Assembly (NCBI GenBank): GCA_016716965.1
Contig: JADJUP010000029.1
Coordinates: forward strand, 62,001 to 126,000
DNA: 64,000 nt
Reading direction: 5' to 3'
Source: Sulfuritalea sp.
GTDB taxonomy: Bacteria; Pseudomonadota; Gammaproteobacteria; Burkholderiales; Rhodocyclaceae
Part shown: piece by piece, positions 57,501 to 64,000 of the stretch
Layout: every line of letters starts with the position of its first letter
How positions within the stretch are numbered: the stretch's first letter is position 1
Made by a program: the position numbers and the translations under genes
The notes under the pieces: model-generated
Database searches by the model: none
Seen by the model: only the letters and a program-made list of their open reading frames with translations
Told to the model about the DNA's origin: nothing

Positions 57501-57572
57501 ATCGGCAGTTGGTCGATCGGTTTCGAGCTGCGCGCTCATTGGGGACAACACCGGAGCATGAAGTGGAACCAT
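54552..57572 (-). CDS. Hybrid sensor histidine kinase with membrane domain, three PAS domains and receiver
   Basis: A protein of about 1006 residues. The N-terminal 190 residues hold five or six hydrophobic helices (MASE-like membrane domain). PAS domains follow at about 234-330, 354-460 and 480-600, then HisKA with His near 637 (MSHELRTPMNG), HATPase (GGSGLGL) and a receiver with Asp near 933 (LILMDVQMP). The TTG at 57620 overlaps the predicted -10, so the real start is downstream. ATGs at 57572, 57539 and 57479 are all possible, none with a good ribosome-binding site. It is the first gene of a three-gene sensor operon behind an FNR-type promoter. Confidence 0.9.
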   Translation of the reverse strand: MVPLHAPVLSPMSAQLETDRPTADAKNSPGSMTPSGDFLKFAIWVMLASAFGAMLVLVIMAPDQTARVARPGLLALVALLGWHFLRRGQRRATLRVLVFGSWIAVTVVAATTGGTHAPIIVVYPAIIVLAGWTMGWRSTLTLLILTAIVTLSLAIGESRGLLPPEPATPPLLHGSLQLIVLILCAVLITYLARSYRDRVTELSQAGRELARRTADLEASKQELDRAQAVARVGSWTLDPATGLIEASVEACRIFGLPEGTVAPYETFLACVDPRDRAAADEVWRKGLMGGASAHDYRVVVGDEIRWIRHKAESRSSGEGRAPNVVGIVQDISEKRIADLNLKASEARFRNMLQEVPSVAIQGYGPDGTTHYWNKASTQLYGYQENEALGRNLFELIIPPEMREQAKLAVDEMFATGRPIPSGELSLQRKDGSRVDVYSSHAFVTVDGQAPEMFCVDIDLTERKQVEAATRELNRDFVSFLENTSDFVYFKDENGRFRFCSQTLADITGHGSWRDMIGKHDLEVFPVETARVYYEEEFQIFREGKPLLNKIDPYIDAAGNHGWVSTNKWPLLDGGKSGKVVGLFGISRDITERKLAEAELEQHRHHLEELVFSRTAELAAAKDAAEAASRAKSVFLANMSHELRTPMNGIMGMTELALRRATDPRQIDHLTKSMGAARHLLAVINDVLDISRIEADRLVLEEKEFSLAQVIGDALAMQEELARAKGLTLVAEIAPALPDQFSGDALHLRQILLNFIGNAIKFSDRGQISVRVRAEEEDIHSLLLRIEVIDQGIGLGKEQQSRLFHAFTQVDDSSTRKHGGSGLGLVISKRIARLMGGEVGVVSEEGQGSTFWVTVRLRRCAVARNAGVAPDAGSWREALAREFSGSRILVVEDEPVNLDVAMFLLEDAGLVPEAARDGAEAVDRARTESYALILMDVQMPVLNGLDATREIRRLPGMATVPILAMTANAFDGDRERCLEAGMNDHIGKPVAPDVLYATVLSWLRKAS

Positions 57573-57619
57573 CACTGATTTGCGACCAAGGTTCGGGTCG
57601 CGCGCAGTAGTCCATTGCA

Positions 57620-57660
57620 ATTATCCGCCGCAAATCAAAGGGCGGATTGACACATGTCAA
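57620..57660 (-). promoter_or_regulatory. FNR/ANR-type box and promoter of the sensor-kinase operon
   Basis: On the minus strand TTGACATGTGTCAA (57660-57647) is a perfect TTGAC-N4-GTCAA palindrome. GATAAT (57625-57620) follows after exactly 21 bp, the same spacing as at frdA. The expected transcription start is near 57612, with the box centred about 41 bp upstream. This points to anaerobic induction of the three-gene operon. Confidence 0.72.
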
Positions 57661-57731
57661 TGCACTGCGGTACCGCAGGCTGGCCACCGCCGCCACACGC
57701 CGGGAGTTGGCGCCCTTTCAATCCGCGTCCG

Positions 57732-59102
57732 TCAGGCGCGGCGCCAGGTGGTCCCCTGCGGCCCGTCTTCCAAAACTATGCCGGCAGCCTTGAGTTCGTC
57801 GCGGATGCGATCGGATTCGGCGAAGTTGCGGGCCTTCTTCGCCGTTGCGCGGGCGCCGACTTTTGCTTCGATCTCTTCGTTGCTGAGTCCGCCGGCCGGA
57901 GCCGCCTGCAGGAAAGTCTGCGGATCACGCTGCAGCAGGCCAAGAACGCCGCCGAGGGCTTTCAACTGCGCGGCGAGGGCCGCGTCGCCGCGATTGGCCG
58001 CGGTTGCCAGGTCGAACAGCACCGCCATGGCTTCGGGCGTACCGAAATCATCGTCCAGCGCCGCCTTGAAGCGCAGCGCATGCGCCTCGTTCCAATCAAC
58101 GGCGACGTCACCATCGACGCCCTTCAGGGCCGTGTAGAGCCGCGTCAGCGCCTGCCGGGCATCGTCGAGATGGACGTCCGAATAGTTGAGCGGACTGCGG
58201 TAGTGAGCGCGCAGGATGAAGAAGCGCACCACTTCGGCGTCGTATTTCTTAAGCACTTCGCGGATGGTGAAGAAGTTGCCCAGCGACTTCGACATCTTCT
58301 CGTCATCGACGCGGACGAAGCCGTTGTGCATCCAGTAGTTCACGAACTGGCACTGGTGCGCGCCTTCCGACTGGGCGATCTCGTTTTCGTGATGCGGGAA
58401 CTGCAGGTCCTGGCCGCCGCCGTGGATGTCGAAATGCTTGCCCAGCAACTGCGAGCCCATCGCCGAGCACTCGATGTGCCAGCCCGGACGACCCGGCCCC
58501 CAGGGCGATTCCCACTTCACCTCCGCGGGTTCGTCATCACGGGCGTGCTTCCACAGCACGAAATCGAGCGGGTCCTGCTTGCCGGCCATGACATCGACGC
58601 GCTCGCCGGCGCGCAGGTCTTCGAGCGACTTGCCCGACAGCTTGCCGTAGCCATCGAACTTGCGTACCGAGTAGCAGACGTCGTTGCTGCCGGCGACATA
58701 GGCGTAGCCGTTCTTTTCCAGGGTGCCGATCATGTCCAGCATCTGCGGCACGTACTCGGTGGCACGCGGCTCGGCGTCGGGGCGCAGCACGCCGAGCGCA
58801 CCGGCGTCTTCGTTCATCGCCGCGATGAAGCGATCGGTCAGTTGGCGGATGGTCTCGCCGTTTTCCTGCGCGCGGCGGATGATCTTGTCGTCGATGTCGG
58901 TGATGTTGCGCACGTAGTTCAGCTCATAGCCGCTGGCGCGCAGCCAGCGCGCGACCATGTCGAACACCACCATCACGCGGGCATGGCCCAGATGGCAGAA
59001 GTCGTACACGGTCATGCCGCACACGTACATGTCGACGTGACCCGGTCGGATCGGAACGAATGCCTGCGTTTCGCGGGCCAGGGTGTTGTATATCTTCAGC
59101 AT
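57732..59102 (-). CDS. cysS: Cysteinyl-tRNA synthetase
   Basis: A 456-residue class I synthetase (E. coli 461). Zinc ligands begin with Cys in MYVCGMTVYD, the HIGH-type motif is HLGHARVMV, and KMSKSLGN is near residue 266. The GWHIECSAM and HGGGQDLQFPHHENE motifs are intact. I chose the ATG at 59102; a GTG at 59117 would add five residues. A 21/25 match to the 25-bp repeat lies inside it at 57841-57865, but it is too weak to count. Confidence 0.96.
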   Translation of the reverse strand: MLKIYNTLARETQAFVPIRPGHVDMYVCGMTVYDFCHLGHARVMVVFDMVARWLRASGYELNYVRNITDIDDKIIRRAQENGETIRQLTDRFIAAMNEDAGALGVLRPDAEPRATEYVPQMLDMIGTLEKNGYAYVAGSNDVCYSVRKFDGYGKLSGKSLEDLRAGERVDVMAGKQDPLDFVLWKHARDDEPAEVKWESPWGPGRPGWHIECSAMGSQLLGKHFDIHGGGQDLQFPHHENEIAQSEGAHQCQFVNYWMHNGFVRVDDEKMSKSLGNFFTIREVLKKYDAEVVRFFILRAHYRSPLNYSDVHLDDARQALTRLYTALKGVDGDVAVDWNEAHALRFKAALDDDFGTPEAMAVLFDLATAANRGDAALAAQLKALGGVLGLLQRDPQTFLQAAPAGGLSNEEIEAKVGARATAKKARNFAESDRIRDELKAAGIVLEDGPQGTTWRRA

Positions 59103-59190
59103 GGAAAGGGCTAGCACCAGACGACGGGGTAAGCAGGAAAATGGGCGCCAAAGGCCGGCATTATCGGGCCATCGATCAAACAGGCTCAGG

Positions 59191-59220
59191 TTGTGGGGAG
59201 GGCAGGCTTCTTGTTAGAAT
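59191..59220 (+). promoter_or_regulatory. Possible sigma-70 promoter for the TPR / L,D-transpeptidase genes
   Basis: TTGTGG (59191-59196) and TAGAAT (59215-59220) are 18 bp apart in the 253-bp gap between cysS and the TPR gene. The implied leader is about 130 nt. The rest of that gap holds nothing else I can support. Confidence 0.4.
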
Positions 59221-59355
59221 CCAACGCTGAATCCCGCATGGTTTGTCCGGCGAAAACGCAGTTTCAGAGCAGGCTGACACCAGTCCCACCGGAGTCGAGC
59301 GCAGCGGCCGTCACTCAATTCAATTTCGGGCAACCGCCAACGAGAAGTATATACC

Positions 59356-60435
59356 ATGACCCAAATCCGCCTCAATGCCGCACGCTTACTGGCATCCGCC
59401 GCTTCCGTCGTCCTCCTGGCGCTGGCGCCGGCGGCGCAAGCCGACACCCTGCAGGACATCAGCAAGCTGATCAAGCAGGGACAGCATGCCCAGGCACTGG
59501 AGCAGGTCGACAAGTATCTCGCCGGCAAACCCAAGGACGCCCAGGGCCGCTTCCTCAAGGGCATCGTCCTCACCGAAATGAACAAGCCCAATGAAGCGAT
59601 CGCCGTATTTTCCAAGCTGACCGAAGACTTCCCGGAACTGCCCGAGCCTTACAACAACCTGGCGGTGATCTACGCCCAGCAAAAGCAGTTCGACAAGGCC
59701 AAACAGGCGCTGGAAATGGCCATTCGCACCCACCCGTCCTATGCCACCGCGCACGAAAACCTTGGCGACATCTACGCCCGCCTTGCCAGCCAGGCCTACG
59801 ACAAGGCACTGCAGATCGACTCCTCGAATCCCAGTGCGCAAAAGAAGCTGGCACTGATTCGCGACCTGATGGGCACCAGCAGTCGCCCGGGCAAGGCCAC
59901 CAAGCCGATCGGCGAATCGCGTCCGCCTGAGCCGGTAAAGATTGCCGAAGCACCTAAGCCCCCCGCCACTCCGGTGGCCGTCGCGCCGGCCGTTGCGCCA
60001 GTTGCGCCGCCCGCTGTAACCGCACCGGCAAAGCCCGCCGAGACCGCCAAACCAGCAGAGCCCGCCAAACCTGCTGCTGCAAAGCCCGCCGGGGACGCGA
60101 CTGCAGAAGTCACGCGGGCCATTGAACTGTGGGCCGCCGCCTGGTCACGCAAGGACGTCAAGGCCTACCTCGCAGCATATGCCCGCGATTTCAAGACCCC
60201 GGCCGGCGAATCACGCGCCGCCTGGGATGCCGAGCGGCAGAAACGCATCGACAAGCCGGGTGCCATTCAGGTCAGCTACGAAAACCTGCGCGTCAGCGTC
60301 GACGGCGACACGGCCACCGCGAAATTCCGCCAACACTACAAGTCAGCAACGCTGAAAACCTCCAGCAACAAGGTGCTGCAGATGGGCAAGCGTGACGGCA
60401 AGTGGCAGATCCTGCAGGAGCGGGTCGGCACTTGA
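59356..60435 (+). CDS. Exported TPR protein with C-terminal NTF2-like (Cds6-type) domain
   Basis: A 359-residue protein. A signal peptide (about residues 8-29, cleavage near AAQA) is followed by three or so TPR units (about 32-170, with PYNNLAVIYAQQKQFDKAKQAL typical). A Pro/Ala/Lys-rich linker (about 175-250) precedes a C-terminal alpha-beta domain with AIELWAAAWSRKDVKAYLAAY. The last domain resembles the NTF2-like domain found with L,D-transpeptidases. Its stop codon overlaps the transpeptidase start by 1 nt. It may localise or assist that enzyme. Confidence 0.8.
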   Translation: MTQIRLNAARLLASAASVVLLALAPAAQADTLQDISKLIKQGQHAQALEQVDKYLAGKPKDAQGRFLKGIVLTEMNKPNEAIAVFSKLTEDFPELPEPYNNLAVIYAQQKQFDKAKQALEMAIRTHPSYATAHENLGDIYARLASQAYDKALQIDSSNPSAQKKLALIRDLMGTSSRPGKATKPIGESRPPEPVKIAEAPKPPATPVAVAPAVAPVAPPAVTAPAKPAETAKPAEPAKPAAAKPAGDATAEVTRAIELWAAAWSRKDVKAYLAAYARDFKTPAGESRAAWDAERQKRIDKPGAIQVSYENLRVSVDGDTATAKFRQHYKSATLKTSSNKVLQMGKRDGKWQILQERVGT

Positions 60436-61679
60436 TGAAGCGCATGCTGCGATCCCGCACCGTCGTCGCTGGATGCAGCCTGCTGCTTGCGGCCGGCATG
60501 GGCTTCGCAGCCGGCAAGGCACCCAGCCACATCAAGAAGAACCCGGTCAGTTCAACGGTCGAGCCCCGCTATACGGACTCCGGTCCGGAGCCTTTGCTGG
60601 CCAAGGTGTTCGATGCAATAGAAGCCAACCAGCTTGACATGGCCATGCAACAGGCCGAAATGCTGGTCAAGGCCTATCCCAATTTCCGCCTCGCGCATCT
60701 GGTCAAGGGCGACCTGCTGCTGGCTCGCGCTCGTCCGCTGACCGCCTTCGGCGAAGGCGGCGGACCTGCTGCCGGTGAAAAGGTGGCCGACCTGCGCGAC
60801 GAAGCCATCGTCCGCCTCAAGGGCTACCGCAGCAAACCGCCGGCGGACTACGTGCCACGCTACCTGCTGCAGATGCATCCCGAGCAGAAGCACGCGGTGG
60901 TCGTCGACACGCAGAAATCCAGGCTCTACCTTTACCAGAACGACAAGGGCACGCCGCGCTTCGTGGCCGACTACTACATCTCGCAGGGCAAGCTCGGCGC
61001 CGAGAAATTCCGCGAAGGCGACAAGAAAACCCCGATCGGGGTCTATCACGTCACCTCCAGCCTGCCCCGCCAAAAGCTGACCGATTTCTACGGCAGCGGC
61101 GCCTTCCCCATCAATTATCCGAACGAGTGGGACAAACGCCAGGGACGCAACGGCCACGGCATCTGGTTGCACGGTACCCCGTCCGACACATTCTCGCGGC
61201 CGCCGAAAGCCTCCGACGGCTGCGTGGTGCTGGCCAACCAGGACCTCGACTCGCTGTCGAAGAGCCTGCAGGTCGGGCTAACCCCGGTGATCATCAGCAA
61301 CAGCATCGAATGGCTCTCGCTCGACGACTGGCAGACCGAGCGCAGTTCCCTGCTGCAGATGATCGAAGAATGGCGGCAGGACTGGGAAAGCCGCAACATC
61401 GACCAGTACGCGCGGCACTATTCGCACAAGTTCAATGCCGACGGCCAGGGCTACCGCGAGTGGGTGGAACACAAGCGCAAGGTCAATGCCGGCAAGAGCT
61501 GGATCAAGGTCGGAACCGGCGACATCAGCATGTTCCGCAATCCCGGCAAGGAAGAATACGTCGTCGTCACCTTCGAGCAGGACTACCGTTCCAGCAACCT
61601 TTCCAACCAGATGAAGAAGCGCCAGTACTGGATCAAGGAAAGCGGCCGCTGGAAGATCGTCTTCGAAGGCGCCGTTTAG
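60435..61679 (+). CDS. L,D-transpeptidase (YkuD domain) with C-terminal NTF2-like domain
   Basis: A 414-residue exported cell-wall enzyme. A signal-like N-terminus (about 8-27) precedes a helical region, then the YkuD catalytic domain (about 152-290) with HGIWLHG (His near 246) and the nucleophile Cys263 in ASDGCVVL. The C-terminal part (about 315-414) has EWRQDWESRNIDQYARHY and ends RYWIKESGRWKIVFEG-like, matching the domain in the preceding TPR protein. It should cross-link peptidoglycan stems or attach proteins. The start ATG overlaps the upstream stop (TGATG). Confidence 0.9.
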   Translation: MKRMLRSRTVVAGCSLLLAAGMGFAAGKAPSHIKKNPVSSTVEPRYTDSGPEPLLAKVFDAIEANQLDMAMQQAEMLVKAYPNFRLAHLVKGDLLLARARPLTAFGEGGGPAAGEKVADLRDEAIVRLKGYRSKPPADYVPRYLLQMHPEQKHAVVVDTQKSRLYLYQNDKGTPRFVADYYISQGKLGAEKFREGDKKTPIGVYHVTSSLPRQKLTDFYGSGAFPINYPNEWDKRQGRNGHGIWLHGTPSDTFSRPPKASDGCVVLANQDLDSLSKSLQVGLTPVIISNSIEWLSLDDWQTERSSLLQMIEEWRQDWESRNIDQYARHYSHKFNADGQGYREWVEHKRKVNAGKSWIKVGTGDISMFRNPGKEEYVVVTFEQDYRSSNLSNQMKKRQYWIKESGRWKIVFEGAV

Positions 61680-61727
61680 CAGCAGCTCGATTTTTACACT
61701 CCCCTTTTTCCCAGTTCCGGAGGTCAC

Positions 61728-62291
61728 ATGCATCGCCTGATTCTCGTCGCATTCGCATTCCTTTTCAGCCTTGCCGCACACGCCGCAAATCCTCAGTTGG
61801 AGGTCAAGACCTCGCAGGGCGTGCTGGTGATCGAGCTTTACCAGGACAAGGCGCCGAAGACGGTGGAAAATTTCCTGCAGTACGCCAAGGACAACTTCTT
61901 CAATGGCACGGTGTTCCACCGCGTGATCCCGGGTTTCATGATCCAGGGCGGTGGCTTCACGCCCGACCTTAAGCAGAAGGAAACCCGCGCACCTATCCAG
62001 AACGAGGCCAAGAACGGCCTGAAGAACGAAACCGGCACGCTGGCCATGGCACGCACCGGCGATCCGCACTCGGCGAGCGCACAGTTCTTCATCAACCTGA
62101 AGGACAACAGCTTCCTCGACTACCCAAGTCGCGACGGCTGGGGCTACGCCGTCTTCGGCAAGGTGGTGCAAGGCATGGACGTCGTCCAGAAGATCGCCGT
62201 CGTGCCCACCGGCAATGCCGGCCCGCACCAGAACGTGCCGACCACCCCGGTCCTCATCGAATCCGTCAAGCTGCTGCCGGCCAAAAAATAA
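61728..62291 (+). CDS. ppiA: Peptidyl-prolyl cis-trans isomerase, periplasmic cyclophilin
   Basis: A 187-residue cyclophilin (E. coli PpiA 190). The signal peptide MHRLILVAFAFLFSLAAHA is clear. Catalytic and binding features are FHRVIPGFMIQGGGF near residue 63, MARTGDPHSASAQFFINL and the FGKVVQGMDVV end. It folds proline-containing proteins in the periplasm. It precedes its cytoplasmic paralogue by 17 nt. Confidence 0.95.
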   Translation: MHRLILVAFAFLFSLAAHAANPQLEVKTSQGVLVIELYQDKAPKTVENFLQYAKDNFFNGTVFHRVIPGFMIQGGGFTPDLKQKETRAPIQNEAKNGLKNETGTLAMARTGDPHSASAQFFINLKDNSFLDYPSRDGWGYAVFGKVVQGMDVVQKIAVVPTGNAGPHQNVPTTPVLIESVKLLPAKK

Positions 62292-62308
62292 TCCCGGAGG
62301 AAAATCCA

Positions 62309-62797
62309 ATGATCAAGCTCACCACCAACCACGGCGCCATCACCATCGAACTCGACGCGGAAAAGGCACCGATCAGCGCCGCCAACTTCCTCGCCTACGT
62401 CGAGTCCGGCCATTACGACAACACCATTTTCCATCGCGTGATCGACGGCTTCATGATCCAGGGCGGCGGCTTCGAACCGGGCATGGACCAGAAGCCGGTT
62501 CGCGATCCAATCGAAAACGAGGCCAAGAACGGCCTCAAGAACGCGTGCTACACGGTTGCCATGGCGCGCACCAGCGACCCGCATTCCGCCACCGCGCAGT
62601 TCTTCATCAACGTCGGTGACAACGACTTCCTCGACAACGACAAGTGCCAGGACGGCTGGGGCTACTGCGTGTTCGGCCGCGTCGTCGAAGGCCAGGACGT
62701 GGTGGACAAGATCAAGTCGGTCAAGACCGGCAACAAGGGCTTCCACCAGAACGTGCCGAAGGAAGACGTCATCATCGAGCGCGCCGAAGTCGTCTAG
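62309..62797 (+). CDS. ppiB: Peptidyl-prolyl cis-trans isomerase, cytoplasmic cyclophilin
   Basis: A 162-residue cyclophilin (E. coli PpiB 164) without signal peptide. FHRVIDGFMIQGGGFEPGM near residue 43, MARTSDPHSATAQFFINV and CVFGRVVEGQDVVDKI are intact. A GGAGGAAAA site precedes the ATG. It lies between ppiA and lpxH, a conserved betaproteobacterial order. Confidence 0.96.
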   Translation: MIKLTTNHGAITIELDAEKAPISAANFLAYVESGHYDNTIFHRVIDGFMIQGGGFEPGMDQKPVRDPIENEAKNGLKNACYTVAMARTSDPHSATAQFFINVGDNDFLDNDKCQDGWGYCVFGRVVEGQDVVDKIKSVKTGNKGFHQNVPKEDVIIERAEVV

Positions 62798-62859
62798 CAG
62801 CTTACGAATAAATCTACTGCGCGAGCCGGATCGGGGATTGGGCGGTGCTCGCTATCCTC

Positions 62860-62877
62860 ATGTACAGAAACGTACAT
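62860..62877. promoter_or_regulatory. Short inverted repeat upstream of lpxH
   Basis: ATGTAC and GTACAT flank a 6-bp AGAAAC spacer in the 166-bp gap between ppiB and lpxH. It could be an operator. I cannot assign a regulator, and the rest of the gap is GC-rich with no clear promoter. Confidence 0.35.
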
Positions 62878-62963
62878 TCCGGTAGCTGCGCTCCGGCCGC
62901 ACCCCGCTGCGGCTCGCTCGCTACAATTTCTTCGCAAGCTTTCGTTCTGCTGCAAATGGTTCC

Positions 62964-63710
62964 ATGCTGACCATCACTGGAACCGCGCGCTTCGTCTCGG
63001 ACCTGCACCTGCGGTCGGAACGACCCGACCTGACGCAGCGCTTCGCTACATTCCTCGCCGACACCGCCGCCTCCAATGTCGAGGTGCTGTACATCCTCGG
63101 CGACCTGTTCGAATACTGGATCGGCGACGACGACCTGCAGGATGAGTTCAACGCGGAGGTCTGCAGCCTGCTGCGCAGCGCGGCGGACATGGGGCCGCGC
63201 CTGTGCTTCATTGCCGGCAATCGCGATTTCCTGATCGGCGCTGACTTCGCCGCCGCGGCGGGCATCACCTTGCTCGACGAGGTCGAGAAAGTCGGCGCCG
63301 GCGGTACGGCAACCCTGCTGATGCACGGCGACACCATCTGCACCGACGACCTCCCCTACCAGGAGTTTCGCCGCATGGTGCGCGCGCCACAGTGGCAGCG
63401 GCAGTTCCTCGCGCGGCCGCTGCCTGAACGCCGCGCCGAAGTCGCCAGCCTGCGTCGCCGCAGCGCCGAAGCCATGCAGGGAAAAACCGCTGAAATCATG
63501 GATGCCAACGCCGACGCGATCAAGGCCGCGCTGACGACGCACGGCTGCACCCGGCTTATCCACGGCCACACCCATCGGCCGGGCCGCGAAGACATCGTGC
63601 TCGCTTCCGGCAATGCCGAGCGCTGGGTGCTATCGGACTGGGATACCGGGCGCGGCGACGCGCTGGAAATCGGCCCGGCCGGCGTGCGCCGGCTCGATCT
63701 GTCGCGCTAG
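62964..63710 (+). CDS. lpxH: UDP-2,3-diacylglucosamine diphosphatase
   Basis: A 248-residue lipid A enzyme (E. coli 240) that removes UMP from UDP-2,3-diacylglucosamine at the inner membrane. The metal set is FVSDLHLR, GDLFEYWIGDD, GNRDFLIG (the Arg of GNRD is typical of LpxH) and HGHTHRPG. Its presence makes the related phosphoesterase at 22507-23319 unlikely to be LpxH. The stop codon shares CTAG with the convergent metZ. Confidence 0.95.
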   Translation: MLTITGTARFVSDLHLRSERPDLTQRFATFLADTAASNVEVLYILGDLFEYWIGDDDLQDEFNAEVCSLLRSAADMGPRLCFIAGNRDFLIGADFAAAAGITLLDEVEKVGAGGTATLLMHGDTICTDDLPYQEFRRMVRAPQWQRQFLARPLPERRAEVASLRRRSAEAMQGKTAEIMDANADAIKAALTTHGCTRLIHGHTHRPGREDIVLASGNAERWVLSDWDTGRGDALEIGPAGVRRLDLSR

Positions 63711-64000
63711 CCCAGGCCCCGCGCCAGGTCGGACTTCAGGTCGGCTGGCGCTTCCAGTCCCACCGCGATCCGCAGCAGGCCCTCGCCGATGCCCGACGCG
63801 GCCCGCGCTTCGGCGCTGATGCGGCCGTGCGTGGTCGATGCCGGATGGGTGATGGTGGTCTTGGTGTCGCCCAGGTTGGCGGTGATCGACAGCAGGCGGC
63901 AGTTGTCCACCACGCGCCACGCCGCCTCGCGCCCGCCCCTGACCTCGAAGGAAACGATGGCGCCGCCGCCGGCCTGCTGGCGCATCGCCAGCGCGTGCTG
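63707..64000 (-). CDS. metZ: O-succinylhomoserine sulfhydrylase, C-terminal part (cut by window edge)
   Basis: This is the last 97 codons of a PLP enzyme of the Cys/Met metabolism family. The visible text, including SITANLGDTKTTITHPA, THGRISAEARAASGIGEGL and RIAVGLE, matches the C-terminal domain of MetZ/cystathionine gamma-synthase-type enzymes; the TANLGDTKTTITHP form favours MetZ. It would make homocysteine from O-succinylhomoserine and sulfide. The catalytic Lys region is outside the window, so the exact member is not proven. Confidence 0.85.
   Translation of the reverse strand, partial: QHALAMRQQAGGGAIVSFEVRGGREAAWRVVDNCRLLSITANLGDTKTTITHPASTTHGRISAEARAASGIGEGLLRIAVGLEAPADLKSDLARGLG

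Overview
The window is ordinary high-GC chromosome from a betaproteobacterium. Gene order and protein character fit a Rhodocyclales-like or related lineage, but no rRNA or other phylogenetic marker is present, so the assignment stays at that level. The nuo order next to tpiA-secG-tRNA-Leu, the ftsH/rlmE/yhbY/greA/carBA/dapB/bamE/fur block, the recN/nadK/hrcA/hemH/grpE/dnaK/dnaJ block and cysS-ppiA-ppiB-lpxH are core housekeeping neighbourhoods. I see no prophage, insertion sequence, CRISPR array or integrative element.

Layout. 1-5053 (minus): start of nuoG, then nuoF to nuoA (complex I). 5166-6466 (minus): tRNA-Leu(GAG), secG, tpiA. 6596-11398 (plus): an FNR-type promoter, the four-subunit fumarate reductase frdABCD, a UbiE-family quinone methyltransferase paralogue and an unknown gene. 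11482-14010 (plus): a coupled trio of exported amidohydrolase, YtkA-like protein and dihaem cytochrome c peroxidase. 14047-17834 (minus): pstSCAB. 17979-23319 (plus): olsA, olsB, glycosyltransferase, dgkA, glycosyltransferase and a PlcP-like phosphoesterase. 23377-28449: CYTH-CHAD protein, an ArsC/LMW-PTP-like protein without its catalytic Cys, alpha/beta hydrolase, M14 peptidase, two very small ORFs and sixA. 28481-39143: glmM, folP, ftsH, rlmE, yhbY, a DUF4149 protein, greA, carB, carA. 39284-50955: dapB, bamE, fur, a GDT1-family transporter, recN, nadK, hrcA, hemH, trxC, grpE, dnaK, dnaJ. 51063-57572 (minus): two hybrid histidine kinases around a substrate-binding protein, behind a second FNR-type promoter. 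57732-64000: cysS, TPR protein, L,D-transpeptidase, two cyclophilins, lpxH, end of metZ.

The most interesting region is 17835-23319. A tightly coupled operon encodes ornithine-lipid synthesis (OlsAB), a probable PlcP-type phospholipase C, two GT4 glycosyltransferases and diacylglycerol kinase. It runs divergently from pstS. The shared intergenic region carries a good Pho-box-like direct repeat facing pstS and a weaker one facing olsA, each exactly 10 bp from a -10-like element. Together these look like one phosphate-starvation module: take up phosphate, strip head groups from phospholipids, and replace them with ornithine lipids and glycolipids while DgkA recycles diacylglycerol. A third, near-perfect Pho box precedes sixA, and a CHAD-domain protein follows the lipid operon.

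The second theme is anaerobic control. Two perfect TTGAC-N4-GTCAA palindromes each lie exactly 21 bp from a GATA(A/C)T -10 element, one before frdABCD-ubiE-like and one before the kinase operon. Other unexplained structure includes a 25-bp dispersed repeat with seven copies in and between genes, two neighbouring proteins whose catalytic motifs have decayed, and a C28/G23 homopolymer block between carB and greA that may be a terminator, an assembly artefact or both.
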